The notes beneath the pieces were generated by a model. The model was not told the DNA's origin, ran no database searches, and worked only from the letters and a program-made list of their open reading frames with translations. DNA of 64,000 nucleotides from Aaosphaeria pasadenensis (lineage: Eukaryota > Ascomycota > Dothideomycetes > Pleosporales): NCBI GenBank assembly GCA_022813625.1, contig JAKLMB010000020.1:310001-374000 (forward strand). The letters run 5' to 3'. Shown one piece after another: positions 44,737 through 56,861 of this stretch; positions within the stretch are counted from its first letter, which is position 1, and each line of letters begins with the position of its first letter. Position numbers and translations under genes: made by a program.

Positions 44737-47037
44737 ATGGATGAGAACGAGCCGAATAAGCGACGCAAACGCGGTCGACATGCCGCAGCCTGCACCTCAT
44801 GTCATCGGCGCAAGCAGAAGGTAAGCATGTCCTTATTCAAATTTAGCCAAACCCTCTCCTCTCTAAACCGGGATATCAAAAGACCGCTTTGTTATCTTGA
44901 TATCGCATCGGCAAATTGGCGCTATATGCTAATGAACAAGTTCCAATAGTGCGATGGTGCTCGTCCATGTTTCAATTGCACCCGCCGGAACGTGACTTCG
45001 TCTTGTGTATACGGCGAGCATGTTCAACGCCCCAAGAAAGTGGACTCTGAGGGGATTCAGCGTCCTGTGACCCCTCCCCCAGTGACAGTCCATTCCGAGG
45101 CCTCTCGCGACCGACCTCCAAGTGAGTGGACTCTCTGAAACTCATTTAGTCAGTCAAAGCGTACAATCAACTTACCAGACCCAGGCAGAACAACACCTAC
45201 TGAAGGCACCTTGGGCACAGGTAGTGGAAACACACCAGAACCACGAGACCCTCCTGTCGGCAATCTATTCAGTAGCCGCGATGCGCCGTCCTTCTTCGGC
45301 TCATCATACTTTGGGCCTCAGGCAGCTGCCAAAATCATCGAAGCCCCGGCCCCAGACTTATCCTCAGGAATTCGACACGCCGCGGGCTCAGCACACTCAT
45401 TTCGTGACGTGGGCGGGCCCTTCTCGCAAATATGGGATTTGCTTGGATTGCTTCCAAGGAAAAAGAGCAGTGTGGATCGACTCACAGAATGCTTTCTGAA
45501 TGACCTCAATTGGGCTATTGACGCCGTACATCCAGAGTCGTTCAAGGCCAAATACAACCAGTTCTGGGAGAGGAAGTTCGGCTTCGACGACTTCGCCACG
45601 ATTGACCTGCGCTGGCTTGCACTGCTCTTTATCGTACTAGCATACGGTGTGTTGCTTGATTGTCCGCAACCAGAGAATAGCCAAGTACAACGGGAGCTCC
45701 AAGAGACATCGTTGCGATTTTACTGGGCTTCGCGAAGAGCCATCGTTATTGCGCCGACATTCTATGGAGAGTCTACAGATCTTGTTCGAGCTGGCGTGCT
45801 TGTAACCCGATACCTCATCCATCTGCGGAGGGCTCCAGAGTCTTGGTTGACGACAAGTTTTGCTATGCGTATGGCACAAGCACAAGGCATCCATATCGAT
45901 GGAGAGCGTTGGCGATTGTCGCGCAAGGAAACGGAGACTCGACGACGCCTTTGGAGCCACCTCTACATGCTGGATAAGACAATTGCTCTTGCAATTGGAA
46001 GACCTTTCGCAATTGTAGATACACAGTGTCTAGTAAAGAGGGCGACGAATGTGTGGCTTGATGATCTGAGTGACGAAGCAGCATCAAATGTTGGAGAAAA
46101 TCCGCTTTCAGATCCCACGCCAAGCGTTTGCAATTTCCTTGCCCATGATCTTGCAACGATAATCGGAAAAATTCAGGAACGCTGCTTCGGATTATTTGCT
46201 GTGTCGTATGACACAGTCCTTTCCCTGGATCAAGAGATTGTGGAATGGGAGGCCAAATTGCCTTCATATTTCCGTCTACAGGATCCCGATTTGAGCCTTG
46301 ATCACTCGCACCCTTTTCTATGCTGGAACCGCATGCTTCTGCACTCAATGTATCACTTTACACGAGTAACGTTGCATAGACCATATCTTCTCCGGCAAAG
46401 CATCACAAATCGCTTCAAGCAGAGTCACGACGCCTGCATCACATCTGCTTGCGCTGATCTCGACATGCGATTAAGATACCTCGCACAGCCTTTCCACGAT
46501 CGCTTGAAATGGTCACTTGGTCCGCATCATTTATTCAATAGTGCTCTGGTGCTAGGTATCATAGCTGTGCGTGATCCGCACTCTCGTCGATCACATGCCA
46601 TTCTCGAAGATCTATCAGCATATTGCGACATGCAGCGCAACGACACATGGCTGAACGAATTTGCTCTGGCCGAGGTCAAGATAGTAGAACTCTGCATCAA
46701 GAAAGCTAATGACCTACGTCACGGCAATCTGCCTTCAATTGCTAATATATCCACGGCGCCCATGGCAACAGAACTCCCTAGCGTCGACCCTTCAACTACC
46801 GTCCACCATGCTCCAAACGCTGCTGATAGTGACGCAACGTTCACTACACCAGATACAGACTTCAACACCGAGCCTTTCCTTGGGCTTCATAATATTCCAG
46901 GTGGCAGTGGACCCTTTTCGTGGCAAACACCATGGGCTGATCCCTCTTTCTCGTTACTAGAGTCTGGAGACCTTCAACACTGGGAACAAGTTCTCGATAG
47001 TATCACACAAGACCAAGCTTTGTTTGGAGTCCGTTAA
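44737..47037 (+). CDS. Zn2Cys6 transcription factor with fungal_trans domain
   Basis: Three exons: 44737-44820, 44950-45121 and 45179-47037, with introns of 129 and 57 bp; 704 residues. Basic start (KRRKRGRH), then the zinc cluster CTSCHRRKQKCDGARPC and FNC ... C, with the first intron exactly between Lys and the third Cys, a common position. After a Pro-rich linker comes the fungal_trans regulatory domain: DWAIDAVHPESF in altered form (LNWAIDAVHPESFKAKYNQFW), FAMRMAQAQGIHIDGERW, ETETRRRLWSHLYMLDKTIALAIGRP, and LHSMYHFTRVTLHRPYLLR. It acts in the nucleus as a pathway regulator. Divergent from an anion-symporter-like MFS gene and convergent, 20 bp apart, with an FAH-family gene, it is the likely local regulator of a small catabolic cluster. 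Confidence 0.93.
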
Positions 47038-47057
47038 TTATTATTCATTCATACTAT

Positions 47058-48082
47058 CTATTTCTTCAATGGCTTTTGTTCGTACTCTACAGTGTTTACC
47101 AAGCTGCCCATTCCATGGCTCATTACAATCCTGCAATCATCTCCCGGCTTCAAAAACACCTTTGGTGTCTTGCTGACGCCAATGCCATGAGGAGTTCCAG
47201 TCATGATCACTGTACCAGCCTCAAGAGTGGTTCCCGTCGAAAGATACGACACAATCTCGGGGATGGAGAAGATCATGTCGTTTGCAAGGCTGTACTGCAT
47301 TGTCTCGCCATTGAGAACGGTCTTCACCTCGATTTCGCCAGCATTGGGGATAGAGCTTGCGGCAACAATGCATGGTCCCATTGGCGCGAAACCATCCATT
47401 CCCTTGCCGAAACCCCATTGCGCTCCTCGGAACTGATGCGTCCTTGCTGTTACGTCGTTGGAGCATGTGTAACCCAGAACGTAGTCCATGGCCTCTTCAT
47501 TCGAGATATTCCTCGCGTCTTTTCCAATGACAATGGCAAGCTCGGCCTCGTAGTCAGCTTGCGAGTCGGTCGCTTGGTATGGGATGACGAGTGGGGCGTT
47601 GGGCGCAGAGAGACATGTTGAGGGCTTGAAGAACAGGGTTGGGTAGTCCGGAAGCTCCATGTTCATCTCCTTTGCATGATTCCGGTAGTTGAGGCCAATG
47701 CATCTGATTGTGCCAACTTCGGCCTTGGAGAGCGGGCTGAGAAGTGTTTGGATGGTGAGGATTGTAGACGTGGGCGCGGCGGTGGGATCAAGGACAGACT
47801 TCCCCGAGAAAGAACGCACGCGGACTTCCTGTGATGTGGCGAGGGCGGCACCGACTTGATAAAAGTTAGCATATCCTTTTATATCGAAGACATTGAAGTG
47901 ATCATACCATCAATGCTGGCCTCTGTGGGTTCTCCAATATGTTCTGCGTTGTCCTCAACAGCGACAAAACGAACCAAGCGGCTCCATTGCTACAGTTCCA
48001 TTAGAAGGGGTTCACTTTGAAGCTTTACAAAACAGCTTACGGTAGGCATTCCCTGTGCTGTGACCTCTGGCATTGAACCCAT
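47058..48082 (-). CDS. Fumarylacetoacetate-hydrolase (FAH) family enzyme
   Basis: Three exons: 48041-48082, 47908-47989 and 47058-47854, with introns of 51 bp (GTAAGC...TGTAG) and 53 bp (GTATGA...TCAAG); 306 residues. N-terminal part: QWSRLVRFVAVEDN. The FAH fold follows: IRCIGLNYRNHAKEMN, TLFFKPSTCLSAPNAPLVIP, DYEAELAIVIGKDARNI (the acidic metal ligands), VLGYTCSNDVTAR (the Asp ligand), KGMDGFAPMGPCIV, and GTVIMTGTPHGIG. The family includes acylpyruvate hydrolases, fumarylpyruvate hydrolases, oxaloacetate decarboxylases/tautomerases and 2-hydroxyhepta-2,4-dienedioate isomerases; members of this length cleave or isomerise small diketo acids. The exact reaction cannot be read. The ATG at 48082 fits: the 14-codon exon 1 splices in phase. 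Confidence 0.92.
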
Positions 48083-49878
48083 TTTCAGAACTTCAAGATA
48101 TGAAAAAGCAGTAGTATATTGCCAGGAGAAAAATGTTGTAGAATGCAAAAGTCAATCGTAAACAAAATATTTGGGAGCTTTCCGCAGCAACAAAGCCCGC
48201 TATCTTATCTTCCGGTGCGGTCGCCACCTTTCCGATCGATCGGCCTTTCTCATCGGCAAATTGCCTCGAGTCCTCGCAGGGACCCTGACCGTTTCTCTGC
48301 TATCGGTTCTGGGGTGCATTAAGTGGGCCTGTGGAGTCTTGGTATCGTAGTTCTTCGTAAATACAATCAATTGCGTGGAGGTATGTGTCCGATGTTTAGA
48401 CACGCGTGTTCGTGGAGGTGACGCGCAGTTGACTACTTGCTAAAATGATGTAAAACAGCGACACTACATTTTACAATCATTCCCTGGCATTTATCGAACT
48501 TATCCTATCATTCCACGAAACAATTACGCCGAATCACCAAAAAGATACGAAGGTCCACTGTCACAGAGGGCGCATTTTCTCACAAATTAAATCAAGCCGT
48601 ATGTTGTTTGACGAGAAGCAAAATTTTCTAGACCTCTTTCCAATCAACTCAGTGAAGTTCGACCACAGCACCACTGAAGTTGTGCTCTTTACCGTAACTA
48701 GCAGTGCATTGAGTCCTCGTATTAGCAGATCTTCAATTTCCCAGTCCTTGATTGCAGATTCTCGATCTCAACGTGGCGAACTTTCAAAGCAATGTCAAAG
48801 TATTACTTCGCGTTGGAAACAACTAGTGTATTTCCCGTCTACGCACTTGACCGTGATGTTGTATTTATTTTATGGACGACACGCCCCTATAGGTTAGATG
48901 AAACTATGGGTAGGTCACGTGAGAAGAGGAAAGCAAAGGAATTGAGAATAGGCGGAATAAGGATCCCGAGCGATTGTGAACTCTCATTTATTAAGCTCGC
49001 GAGAAGAATTGCCAGGCAACCTAGGTAGTCGCACGCTCGAACCAGTTCAAAGACTACAGGCCGAGTCTGCGTTGTTCCATATTACTGAGGCATCGCTACC
49101 TAGGTACATAACGATAGGTAGACACCAACGTTGTTGTATCATCCTTACTAGGAAGGTATAGCAAGAGATATTGCTCGCTCCGAGAATGTATTGTAGTCTG
49201 TCTCATCGCCATTACGCTGGATACGCACGCATACTTATATTTAGATGTTCATAGCAATTTTGCTGTAGTTTAGACATTGGAACACGCCGCGCACTCATTG
49301 TATTTGATTAAACGAGGAACGCAACGGCGCTGCGTCGGCTCTGCTCAAATAAGATTGTAAGCAAGTACCGGCATGGTTTCATAAAGCAAGAATTGTTCAG
49401 TTGAGCGCGAGGCGTAAGCTCTAAGCAATCGTACGATTTTCGTCAAGCGAAGACGGAAGCTCGAAGTTCCCGCGCCTGCAGTTCTACACTGCGACTCCCA
49501 AGCCACAAACATTTCTCTAGTAAATCTACGAGTTCAGTTGGGCGGGATCTGGGCAGCCTCTGGGCAGGCGAATTGATATCTTCCGGACCACTTAGATGTC
49601 ACAATTCGAGCGGATGCCACCCACGCCAAGCGACTTTGAAACCAGGCACACGTCCCAGACTTGCCTCAGGTAGTAAATACTGAGTATGCATTGAGAGTGT
49701 AGTATATGCCAATAATGAATGTGCTCGAGTATATATGCGTATGGTCCCTATGAATCCTCAATCCAGGACAGCAGCTGTTGAACAGTCTCCTCAGCCTTTC
49801 ATTCATTCCACGGGGTTACACTCATTCAATTCTTTGTATACTCATTAATACTATTTCATCTTCATTCTGTTGATCACC
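48083..49878. other. Intergenic, 1.8 kb, divergent promoters
   Basis: Between the FAH gene (minus) and the CHRD gene (plus). It contains several CCTAGGTA-type palindromic words (near 49020, 49099) and AT-rich tracts. Short open frames (for example 48601-48897) have no coding character. No tRNA could be supported. Confidence 0.45.
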
Positions 49879-50487
49879 ATGAAGCTCACCACCTATTTCT
49901 CTATCGCTTCGCTCGCACTGTGTGCAGCTGCAGTACCTTTGGATCTAAGCAGCGGACGAGTTACCCTGCAACTCGACCTCGACCTCGGCCAACACGGCGC
50001 TTTCGCACAAGGAGGAGTGGCCGACCCAATATTCACATTCACTTCCCAGCATCTCGTCCACGCCGAACCAGGCCAAGTGGTCGACGATGTTACTCCTACT
50101 GGCGGTCTCGCAGGAGCTTCCGGCACCTTCAACTTCGGCCTGAACTCCCACCTCAACATGATCTGCTACAACATCACGCTCCACAACTTCCAAGGAGATT
50201 TCGAGTCGCCCGCAAACACTGCGACGCACATCCATGAGGCCGCGCGAGGAGCTTCCGGCCCGCCACGAATCGCATTCCCGAACCCCGCGCCTGTCGATGC
50301 GGCGGGTACTGTCAGGAGCACGGTTGGATGTCTCACGGGACCTTTTGTCACGGGTGTTATGGTGGAGGATAAGGATTCTGGCGAGGGATTCCACGTTCAG
50401 CAGATTGAAGCCAATCCTGCAGCCTTCTTCGCAGACGTTCATTCAAGTCTCGCGCTTCCTGGAGCAGTCCGCGGTCAGATCGCATAG
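49879..50487 (+). CDS. Secreted CHRD-domain protein
   Basis: Intronless, 202 residues from the ATG at 49879. Signal peptide MKLTTYFSIASLALCAAAVP. The mature part is one CHRD-like domain: SGTFNFGLNSHLNMICYNITLHNF, TATHIHEAARGASGPPRIAFPNP, and a closing FFADVHSSLALPGAVRGQIA, which is the family's end motif (ADVHS ... P-x-GA-x-RGQ-x). CHRD domains occur in chordin and in many bacterial and fungal secreted proteins of unknown biochemical role. No transmembrane segment or GPI signal is seen, so it should be released. One or two N-glycosylation sites (NIT) are present. Confidence 0.88.
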   Translation: MKLTTYFSIASLALCAAAVPLDLSSGRVTLQLDLDLGQHGAFAQGGVADPIFTFTSQHLVHAEPGQVVDDVTPTGGLAGASGTFNFGLNSHLNMICYNITLHNFQGDFESPANTATHIHEAARGASGPPRIAFPNPAPVDAAGTVRSTVGCLTGPFVTGVMVEDKDSGEGFHVQQIEANPAAFFADVHSSLALPGAVRGQIA

Positions 50488-51068
50488 ATTGAGCTGTCGA
50501 TGGGAGGTCAATCGTAGGCGCATGGTGGAGGTCAGAACATTGAAAAGCATGGTTTCTGTCGCAAGTGATAGGAGTGCTGGGGGCATGATGCTTTGTCATA
50601 CTATAATGGTAATTAGCGAATAGATTATGATATTTTGCATAACTTTACTCGATTCTATTAGTGGTCCACAAGTGAAGCCTGTATACATAAATTGCTGTTA
50701 ATGAGCATAGTTATAGTGTCACAACCTGATATCATCTGGCGTAACAAGGTTGGGAATTAGATACGAATGGTTCTAAGCCCAATAGATCTCTTCATTGCTT
50801 AACGGAAAAGTGATCAGACTCAATCCTCGCGCGCTGGCTGCCGACGGACTTTCGAAGTAGAGTTTGAAATGATCATCTCATGGGAAATTCGATCGAATCG
50901 AGGTAAACAGGCCAATATTGTTGTAGTTGGGTGGAAATTGGTCTATTGCCATTGTGATCCTTGGGTCTTCTTATCCTGTAAAGTAACTTTCTTGGAACGA
51001 GAGAGTCGCCAAAACTCGTGGACGAAGATCTGGGTCCACCTGCAAGATGCCTCGATTGAATTTACACC
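50488..51068. other. Intergenic, convergent 3' sides
   Basis: This 581-bp stretch holds the 3' UTRs of the CHRD and aldehyde dehydrogenase genes. Nothing else was recognised. Confidence 0.45.
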
Positions 51069-52631
51069 TTACTCTTGATACGTAATCGTTTTCAAGCGCA
51101 AGAATTCCTCAATTCCCCAATTGCCGTTGAACCGGCCCCACCCGCTCAACTTCGCGCCTCCGTGAGGCAGGCCAGTCTCGTCATGAACAGTCATAGCATT
51201 GATATGCACGGCGCTACACTTTAGTTAGCAACGAATGAACTCATCACGGGGACTTCAAAAGTGCTTCTTACCCGCTTTCTATCTGTCTCGCAACCCTGAT
51301 TCCCCGTGCCAGATTCTCCGTGAATACGGCACCAGTCAAGCCGTACTCTGTGTCATTCGCTATTTCAATCCCCTCTTCCTCGCTTGAAATCTCAATGATG
51401 GAAACAGACGGTCCAAAAGATTCCGTTTGGTAGATGTCCATTTCCTTTGTCACGCCATCAATGATGATAGGGCGCATCCGGGTTCTCGAAACCTCTTTGG
51501 TCTCCGGGTGAGCTTCTATTTTACTATGATCTCCATGGATAAGCTTCGCTCCAGATTGGATTGCCGACTGGATCAAAATTCTATTCTTATCGACTCCGGC
51601 GGAGGCCACGAGAACAGGCGCTGGTTTGTCGCCTCCAAAGATGCCTTCGACTGCGCCCTTGAACGCTTCGATGAATTGGGGTTTCACAGCTTTGTGAACA
51701 AGAATGCGCTCCGTGGACATGCAGATTTGGCCGGAGTTAAGGAACGCACCAAGCGCGCATTGCGTAGCCGCTTTATTCAAGTCGGCGTCATCGAGCACAA
51801 TCGCAGAAGCTTTACCACCAAGCTCCATAAGAACCGGCTTGAGGTGCTTACCAGCAGTTGATGCGATGATTCGTCCAACACTAGTAGATCCGGTGAAGTT
51901 GATCTTCTTGATAGCCGGGTGTTCGATGAGCGCGGTCGTGACCTGCGCTGCATCTTCCGGGCGGTGGTACAGGACGTTTAGAGCGCCTGGTGGGAGGCCA
52001 GCCTCGTTCAAGACCGACCCAATGGCCCAGAAACAGCGCGGCGAGAGCTCAGAGCCTTTAAGGATGCAGGTGTTGCCTGCTGCGAGCGCGTAGAGTACAG
52101 CGCGCGTTCCTAGGATGTATGGTGCATTCCTGGATATGGTTGTCTTAGCTAGTGTATCGATTCTATGGGATCAAAGCTAACTTACCAGGGCGCAATTCCG
52201 AGCACCACGCCGTAGGGTTCTTTCACAACCAATGCTGCGGTACCTTCTTGTGCGCACGTCGGAATATATCCAGTTACCGTCCCCACGCGACCTGCTACAT
52301 CCCTCATCATATCCGCCGCCAAGGGGACATTGAATCCACTACTGAAGCCGGCCTCTGCGCCCATCTCCTCCATCATGTACTTGCCTAGTTCAGCAGCACG
52401 CGATTGGAAGATATCGGCGGCCTTGAGAAAGATGTCTCGCTTCGCAGCGGGCTTTGTCTTCGACCATTGTGGTAGTGCTGCTTGGGCGGCTTCAATCGCC
52501 GACGATACGTTGGACAGCGAAGCAGCAGATGCGCTCCATATTTGCTGGTGTGATGAGGGGGAGATGACAGGGAAGGTCGACGAAGACGTTACGTCTTTGC
52601 CGTTGATGATGAGGGGCGTTGTATAAGACAT
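51069..52631 (-). CDS. NAD(P)-dependent aldehyde dehydrogenase
   Basis: Three exons: 52186-52631, 51272-52129 and 51069-51213, with introns of 56 bp (GTAAGT...TCCAG) and 58 bp (GTAAGA...TGTAG); 482 residues, normal for the superfamily. Order: PLIINGKDV start, EPYGVVLGIAPWNAPYILG (joined by the first splice), ILKGSELSP, FTGSTSVGRIIA (coenzyme loop), LMELGGKASAIVLDDAD (general-base Glu), FLNSGQICMSTERI (catalytic Cys), ESFGPSVSII, and GAVHINAMTVHDETGLPHGGAKLSGWGRF (joined by the second splice). The short 480-residue form with ELSPR after LKGS resembles salicylaldehyde/vanillin dehydrogenases, which oxidise aromatic aldehydes to acids; that substrate is inferred. There is no targeting signal. 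Confidence 0.93.
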
Positions 52632-53173
52632 CTTTAGAATATATTATACTCGATCGCTATGTCTTTGTTTATAGATTGGCAATGTGAGATTTACAGGACA
52701 TAAACATGAGAACTAGTTAACTAACTAGCAATCAAGTCCGCTGATTAATTCAGGGCGGAATTATGACATGTGGGGTTCCGCGAACGATTATGATGAGGAG
52801 AGACAATTGAGTTGCCTCCTAGGGTTTTTTCGGGCTTTCGCTTGTTGGGCGGGGTGAGTAGGTTGTCGGCAGTTGAGAGCTAAAGAATCGGGATGTATCA
52901 ATTGTACAAATGTTTAGTTTCTACGGCGTAGACCGCCACTGGGAAGTTCAAAGGATGAATGAGGTCATAACAACATTGCACGTGTCAAAATGTATGTTGA
53001 AGACATCACACGTGGAATTGCTTGGAATTGGGAACGTGGTATTGGGACATTTATTTCCGAATGCAGTTAGATCGATGCGATGCTCTCCTATCTCTCGCTG
53101 GTATCTCCCTCCATTGTCTTGTCAATCTGAGTTTTGGATCTCTCGGCCTGACCCTGTTTGCAGATTTCAACAT
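52632..53173. other. Intergenic, 0.5 kb
   Basis: Promoter of the aldehyde dehydrogenase and 3' side of the fungalysin gene, both minus strand. Nothing else was recognised. Confidence 0.45.
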
Positions 53174-55246
53174 CTAGCACACTCCTTCTGGGAGGTCGAA
53201 GCTCTCAGTCCTCTTGTTAAGATCGTACTTAGCACCATCACCCAATCCGCGCTTCGCGAATCCTTTCCAGAGCTCGCAAGCATTGTCACCACCAGTCAAG
53301 GCCTTGTCAGCGTCGATGATCGCATCTCGGGCGGTCACAAAGGTTGGGTTGCAGGGCTGGAGAGCCAATCCATCCAAGACCAACTTCATGGCGAGGTATT
53401 TGCCGTCAGTTGGCACACCGTTGGCATCGAACTCGGGGAGATCGGCGTCGTTCTTGCCATGCTTATCGATCAAGTTCCAGAGCACCTCATACAAGGTGGT
53501 GGCCCACACGGTACCAATGGCATGGACTCGGGTGAGGCTGTCCACGTCGGAGTACTTGTGAGGGTTGACGGTAAGGTCGGTCGAGTAGAGGTAGGTTCGG
53601 ATGCCCGCCGCGTTGCCGTTAACCCAAGCTCCCATGGCGTAGTTGGTCTTGCGTGTGTCTCCGGGCTTCAGGCGAATGGCCGTGGCGTAGAAATCACTCC
53701 AGCCCTCGCCCATACCGCCGGCCTCCAAGATACTGAGACAGCCGGAGTTCTGGGGACCTCCAGTGAGACGGTTTGAGAGACCGTGGGTGTACTCGTGGAT
53801 AACGACGCCGGCCTCGAAACTGCAGTCGCGGTTTGGAGTCGTCTTGTCCCAGATGTACATTCGCATTCTAGCGATCTGACCCTCAACAGGGGTAGCGAAG
53901 TTGGCGTTGTTGACGCCGGATCCATCCTGGGCGTTCAACAGTACGAAGTCGTTTCCGAGTCCGCCGGCTCCATTGTTGTTGATTTCGAAGTTTCCGGCCT
54001 TCTCGTCGAAGCCGAGCTTGTGCAAAAGGTCGTGGTACACGTTGGCAGTGTAGAAGAGCTGGGTGATAGAGGCGTTTGCGTATTTGAGCCAGTCGCTCTC
54101 GTTGAGGGAGTAAGGGTATTCAAACTTCAAATCCGGGCTTTCCGGGCGGTAAGCAGTCAGGTACTTGTCGTTGACGTAGAGTAGCTCGCCGCTTGGGTTG
54201 TTATGGGCAATGCCGTTGTTTCCCCTGGTAGTCTTGAAGGATTCACTTCCAGTGCTGTGGAATCCGAATTCACTTGCTTCGTCGTTCCAAGGATCTGTCA
54301 CGACTACACGCGATCCTTCAGTGGGATCGTTAATTCCCCATGGGCTTTAATGATGTTAGTATTAATGTTAAGACTAGGACAATGCGTAAGGAGAAACTTA
54401 CTAAACCTCATAAGTAGCGTCAGCCGAGTAATCAATCACAGAGTGCACTTGATCACCGCTCTTCGCATCAACATAGGTCAAGAGCCAGTTGCTGAGGATA
54501 TCGGTCTCCACTCGCCAGGTCAAGGCGAGAGCGCCTCCGGTCTGGAAGTAGACCAATCGAGCTTCCGGATCACTGACCGCGCCCTCGGCGCCCTTGATAG
54601 AGAAAGTATTCTCTTCCGTCTCTTCTGGCTTTGCGCTCTCCGCATTAACCGGTAGCTGAAGCACGTTCACAGCTCCTTTCAGAGCTGTCAATGCATCCAC
54701 GGTGTCACGCTTGCTCAAGCTAGAAGCAGGGGGCACATCACCCTCAAAGAAAGAGTTTCCAAAGGAGAAAATCTCGCCATTGCGCCCAATCTACGTTTAT
54801 CAGCCTCTGGTCATGTGATGCAGGGTTAAAGTGAACTGAAGTGGTACATAACAACGTATGTTTTATGGGTTGGAGAGAGAGAAACTCTTTAACTAAAGGT
54901 AGCGACTTACGTTCACATTGAAGTCGGCATTGTCGATATCAATGCCATTGGCAGTCTGCTTGAAGTAGAAATGCGCAATTCCGTTGTTGCCAACATATTC
55001 CTTAGCAAGACGGAAAGTCGCTCCAGGAACAGTCTTCTTGACAAGCTCAGTGGCCGTGTCAGATGCATCGGCACGTTTCACAGCGCGCTCGACGGTAGGG
55101 ATCGATTCCACAACAGTCGCATTGGTGTAGGTAGATTCCACTTTGGGACGGAACGCACTGATGTCGATGGCTCTCTTGAACAAGGTTGGTCTCGAGGGAT
55201 GAGCACTGACAGACAAGGCCAAGAGGCCAAAGAGAACGGAGCGCAT
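53174..55246 (-). CDS. Secreted metalloprotease, M36 fungalysin
   Basis: Three exons: 54911-55246, 54402-54790 and 53174-54344, with introns of 120 and 57 bp; 631 residues, the usual pre-pro-enzyme length. Signal peptide MRSVLFGLLALSVSAHP; an FTP-type propeptide follows (GATFRLAKEYVGNNGIAHFYFKQ and IGRNGEIFSFGNSFF). The catalytic domain begins near YPWGINDPTEG and contains HEYTHGLSNRL at about residue 425 (two His ligands and the catalytic Glu) and EAGGMGEGWSDFYA (third ligand Glu). Fungalysins are secreted zinc endopeptidases that break down protein in the surroundings and are made as inactive precursors. The active-site residues look intact. The second intron ends in AAG, chosen because it restores YPWGINDP. 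Confidence 0.95.
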
Positions 55247-56861
55247 ATTGCAAAAAGAGTGTAACTTGGATAACCCGACAGGGAGTATGCCGCTCAAATG
55301 ATTAATTTGAAGTGAGCGTGCAGAAATAAGAGCAGGGAAACCATACAACCCTTATATATGAATGCCTTTCAACCGGCATGGTGATTGTGCTCTACGCCCC
55401 TCCTTCCACTTTGCGATAGTCCAGTATCACCGTCGCGCCCCCATCCTCACCAAACCGTAATCGCAAAAATGACTTCCTTCACTATGCTGCTCATCATTGG
55501 ACACCCCTAAACCATATTTTTAAGCGCCCGAAACGGAAGGTCGATGTTCCTGGTGCCAAGAGTCCGAAAGTGCCCAGAAATCGATCAGCCAGGGGAGATA
55601 CTCACTACTTTCCTAAAACACGCTTTGGCCAAGGTCCGAAGTCAGGCCTGCCGACGACCGTGGGATCTCTGGAGATCAAAGGGTCTTTTGATTTCACTCA
55701 CTTAGGCAGGTTGCCATATCTATTGTTTCATCAGTTGCGTTATTGATAGTTGACGATGCATTGCATCATCTGAGGATATATAACAATAGCGCTAGTATCG
55801 GACGTATGTGAACACATTCAGTAAGAGCGATAATCTTATCGTTTACATCTCCAGACCGCGATGTTCATGCGGACACCTACGATAGATCTTTTTAGGCAGG
55901 TATTGACTTGATGGATATTGATGGTGATTGCAGGCAGAGAGAGAGAGAGAGAGAGAGTAAGCAGAGAATAACTACAAGTGATCGTTGAAGAGACGGGCGG
56001 CCCGATATCGCCCCCGGTAATTTGCTCAATGTGTATTGTCAGCCTTGCTATTCCTGAACTCCGTGATCATGCATCGTTTATACTCCCATGATCTCGACCG
56101 CTCCTTACAAATGCGCATATACGATAATCATCAATTGAAAATCTCACTCTTTGCGATATATCGCAGGAATTCAAGGTTTCTTAGAGAACCAGCCGCAGAC
56201 GAGCACCAGCGCGGATTCGATTTGATCAAAGCACGATGGATTAAAGCGGCAGCTGGAGGTTATGTTCTTTTTGGGATCAGATATCGTTAAGACTCGACCA
56301 GATGGGTTGATAGTACTTTCTGATATCTTGCTTGATTCGGCGAGATTCTCTTTACCGAATTAGGCGCTATCCAGACCCTCAACACCAATTATTTGACCGA
56401 ACACCGTCTTTTCATCGTCATGACATATCTAACCAAGATTCCAGTTCTGTTCTCGATTACAGCACTGTAGTGCGAGAGATGTGTCTGGATCGGTTAAATA
56501 TGCCGCGGGGTGAACATATCGTTATTGTTTATAGCACACATTGAGATTTATCCGTTCGACATTGCCTTACGAACCACAATGAGTCGAAGTAAGATCAGAT
56601 ATTATGAGTGTAAGTCCTGGATAGGTGCCACTACATATATGGTCAGCCCCCGCATCTGCCTGGCCAAGGCTCAATCGAAGAATGCACGCATGTCTCTTTG
56701 CCTGCTTGTCAGCATGTTCAGGCAACCATCTGTGATTCAATTTATCGTGAGTGATCCTGATCGACAATACGACCGTGTGCGGGGTCCTGAATGTATGCAA
56801 TTCTCCAAGCCGCGCGAGGTGTGTTTGGGCTAACTATGAACCTCTGAAAGTGACTTGAGAC
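55247..56861. other. Intergenic, 1.6 kb, divergent promoters
   Basis: Between the fungalysin (minus) and the S66 peptidase (plus). Apart from the GA microsatellite listed separately, I see only short open frames (for example 56510-56833) with no domain. Confidence 0.45.
55936..55957. repeat. (AG)n microsatellite
   Basis: A 22-bp perfect AG dinucleotide run in non-coding sequence, about 700 bp upstream of the fungalysin start. Confidence 0.85.

Noticed and set aside
49025..49055. GCTCGAACC, a minus-strand B-box-like word
   Set aside because: The T-stem does not pair and no cloverleaf could be built around it.
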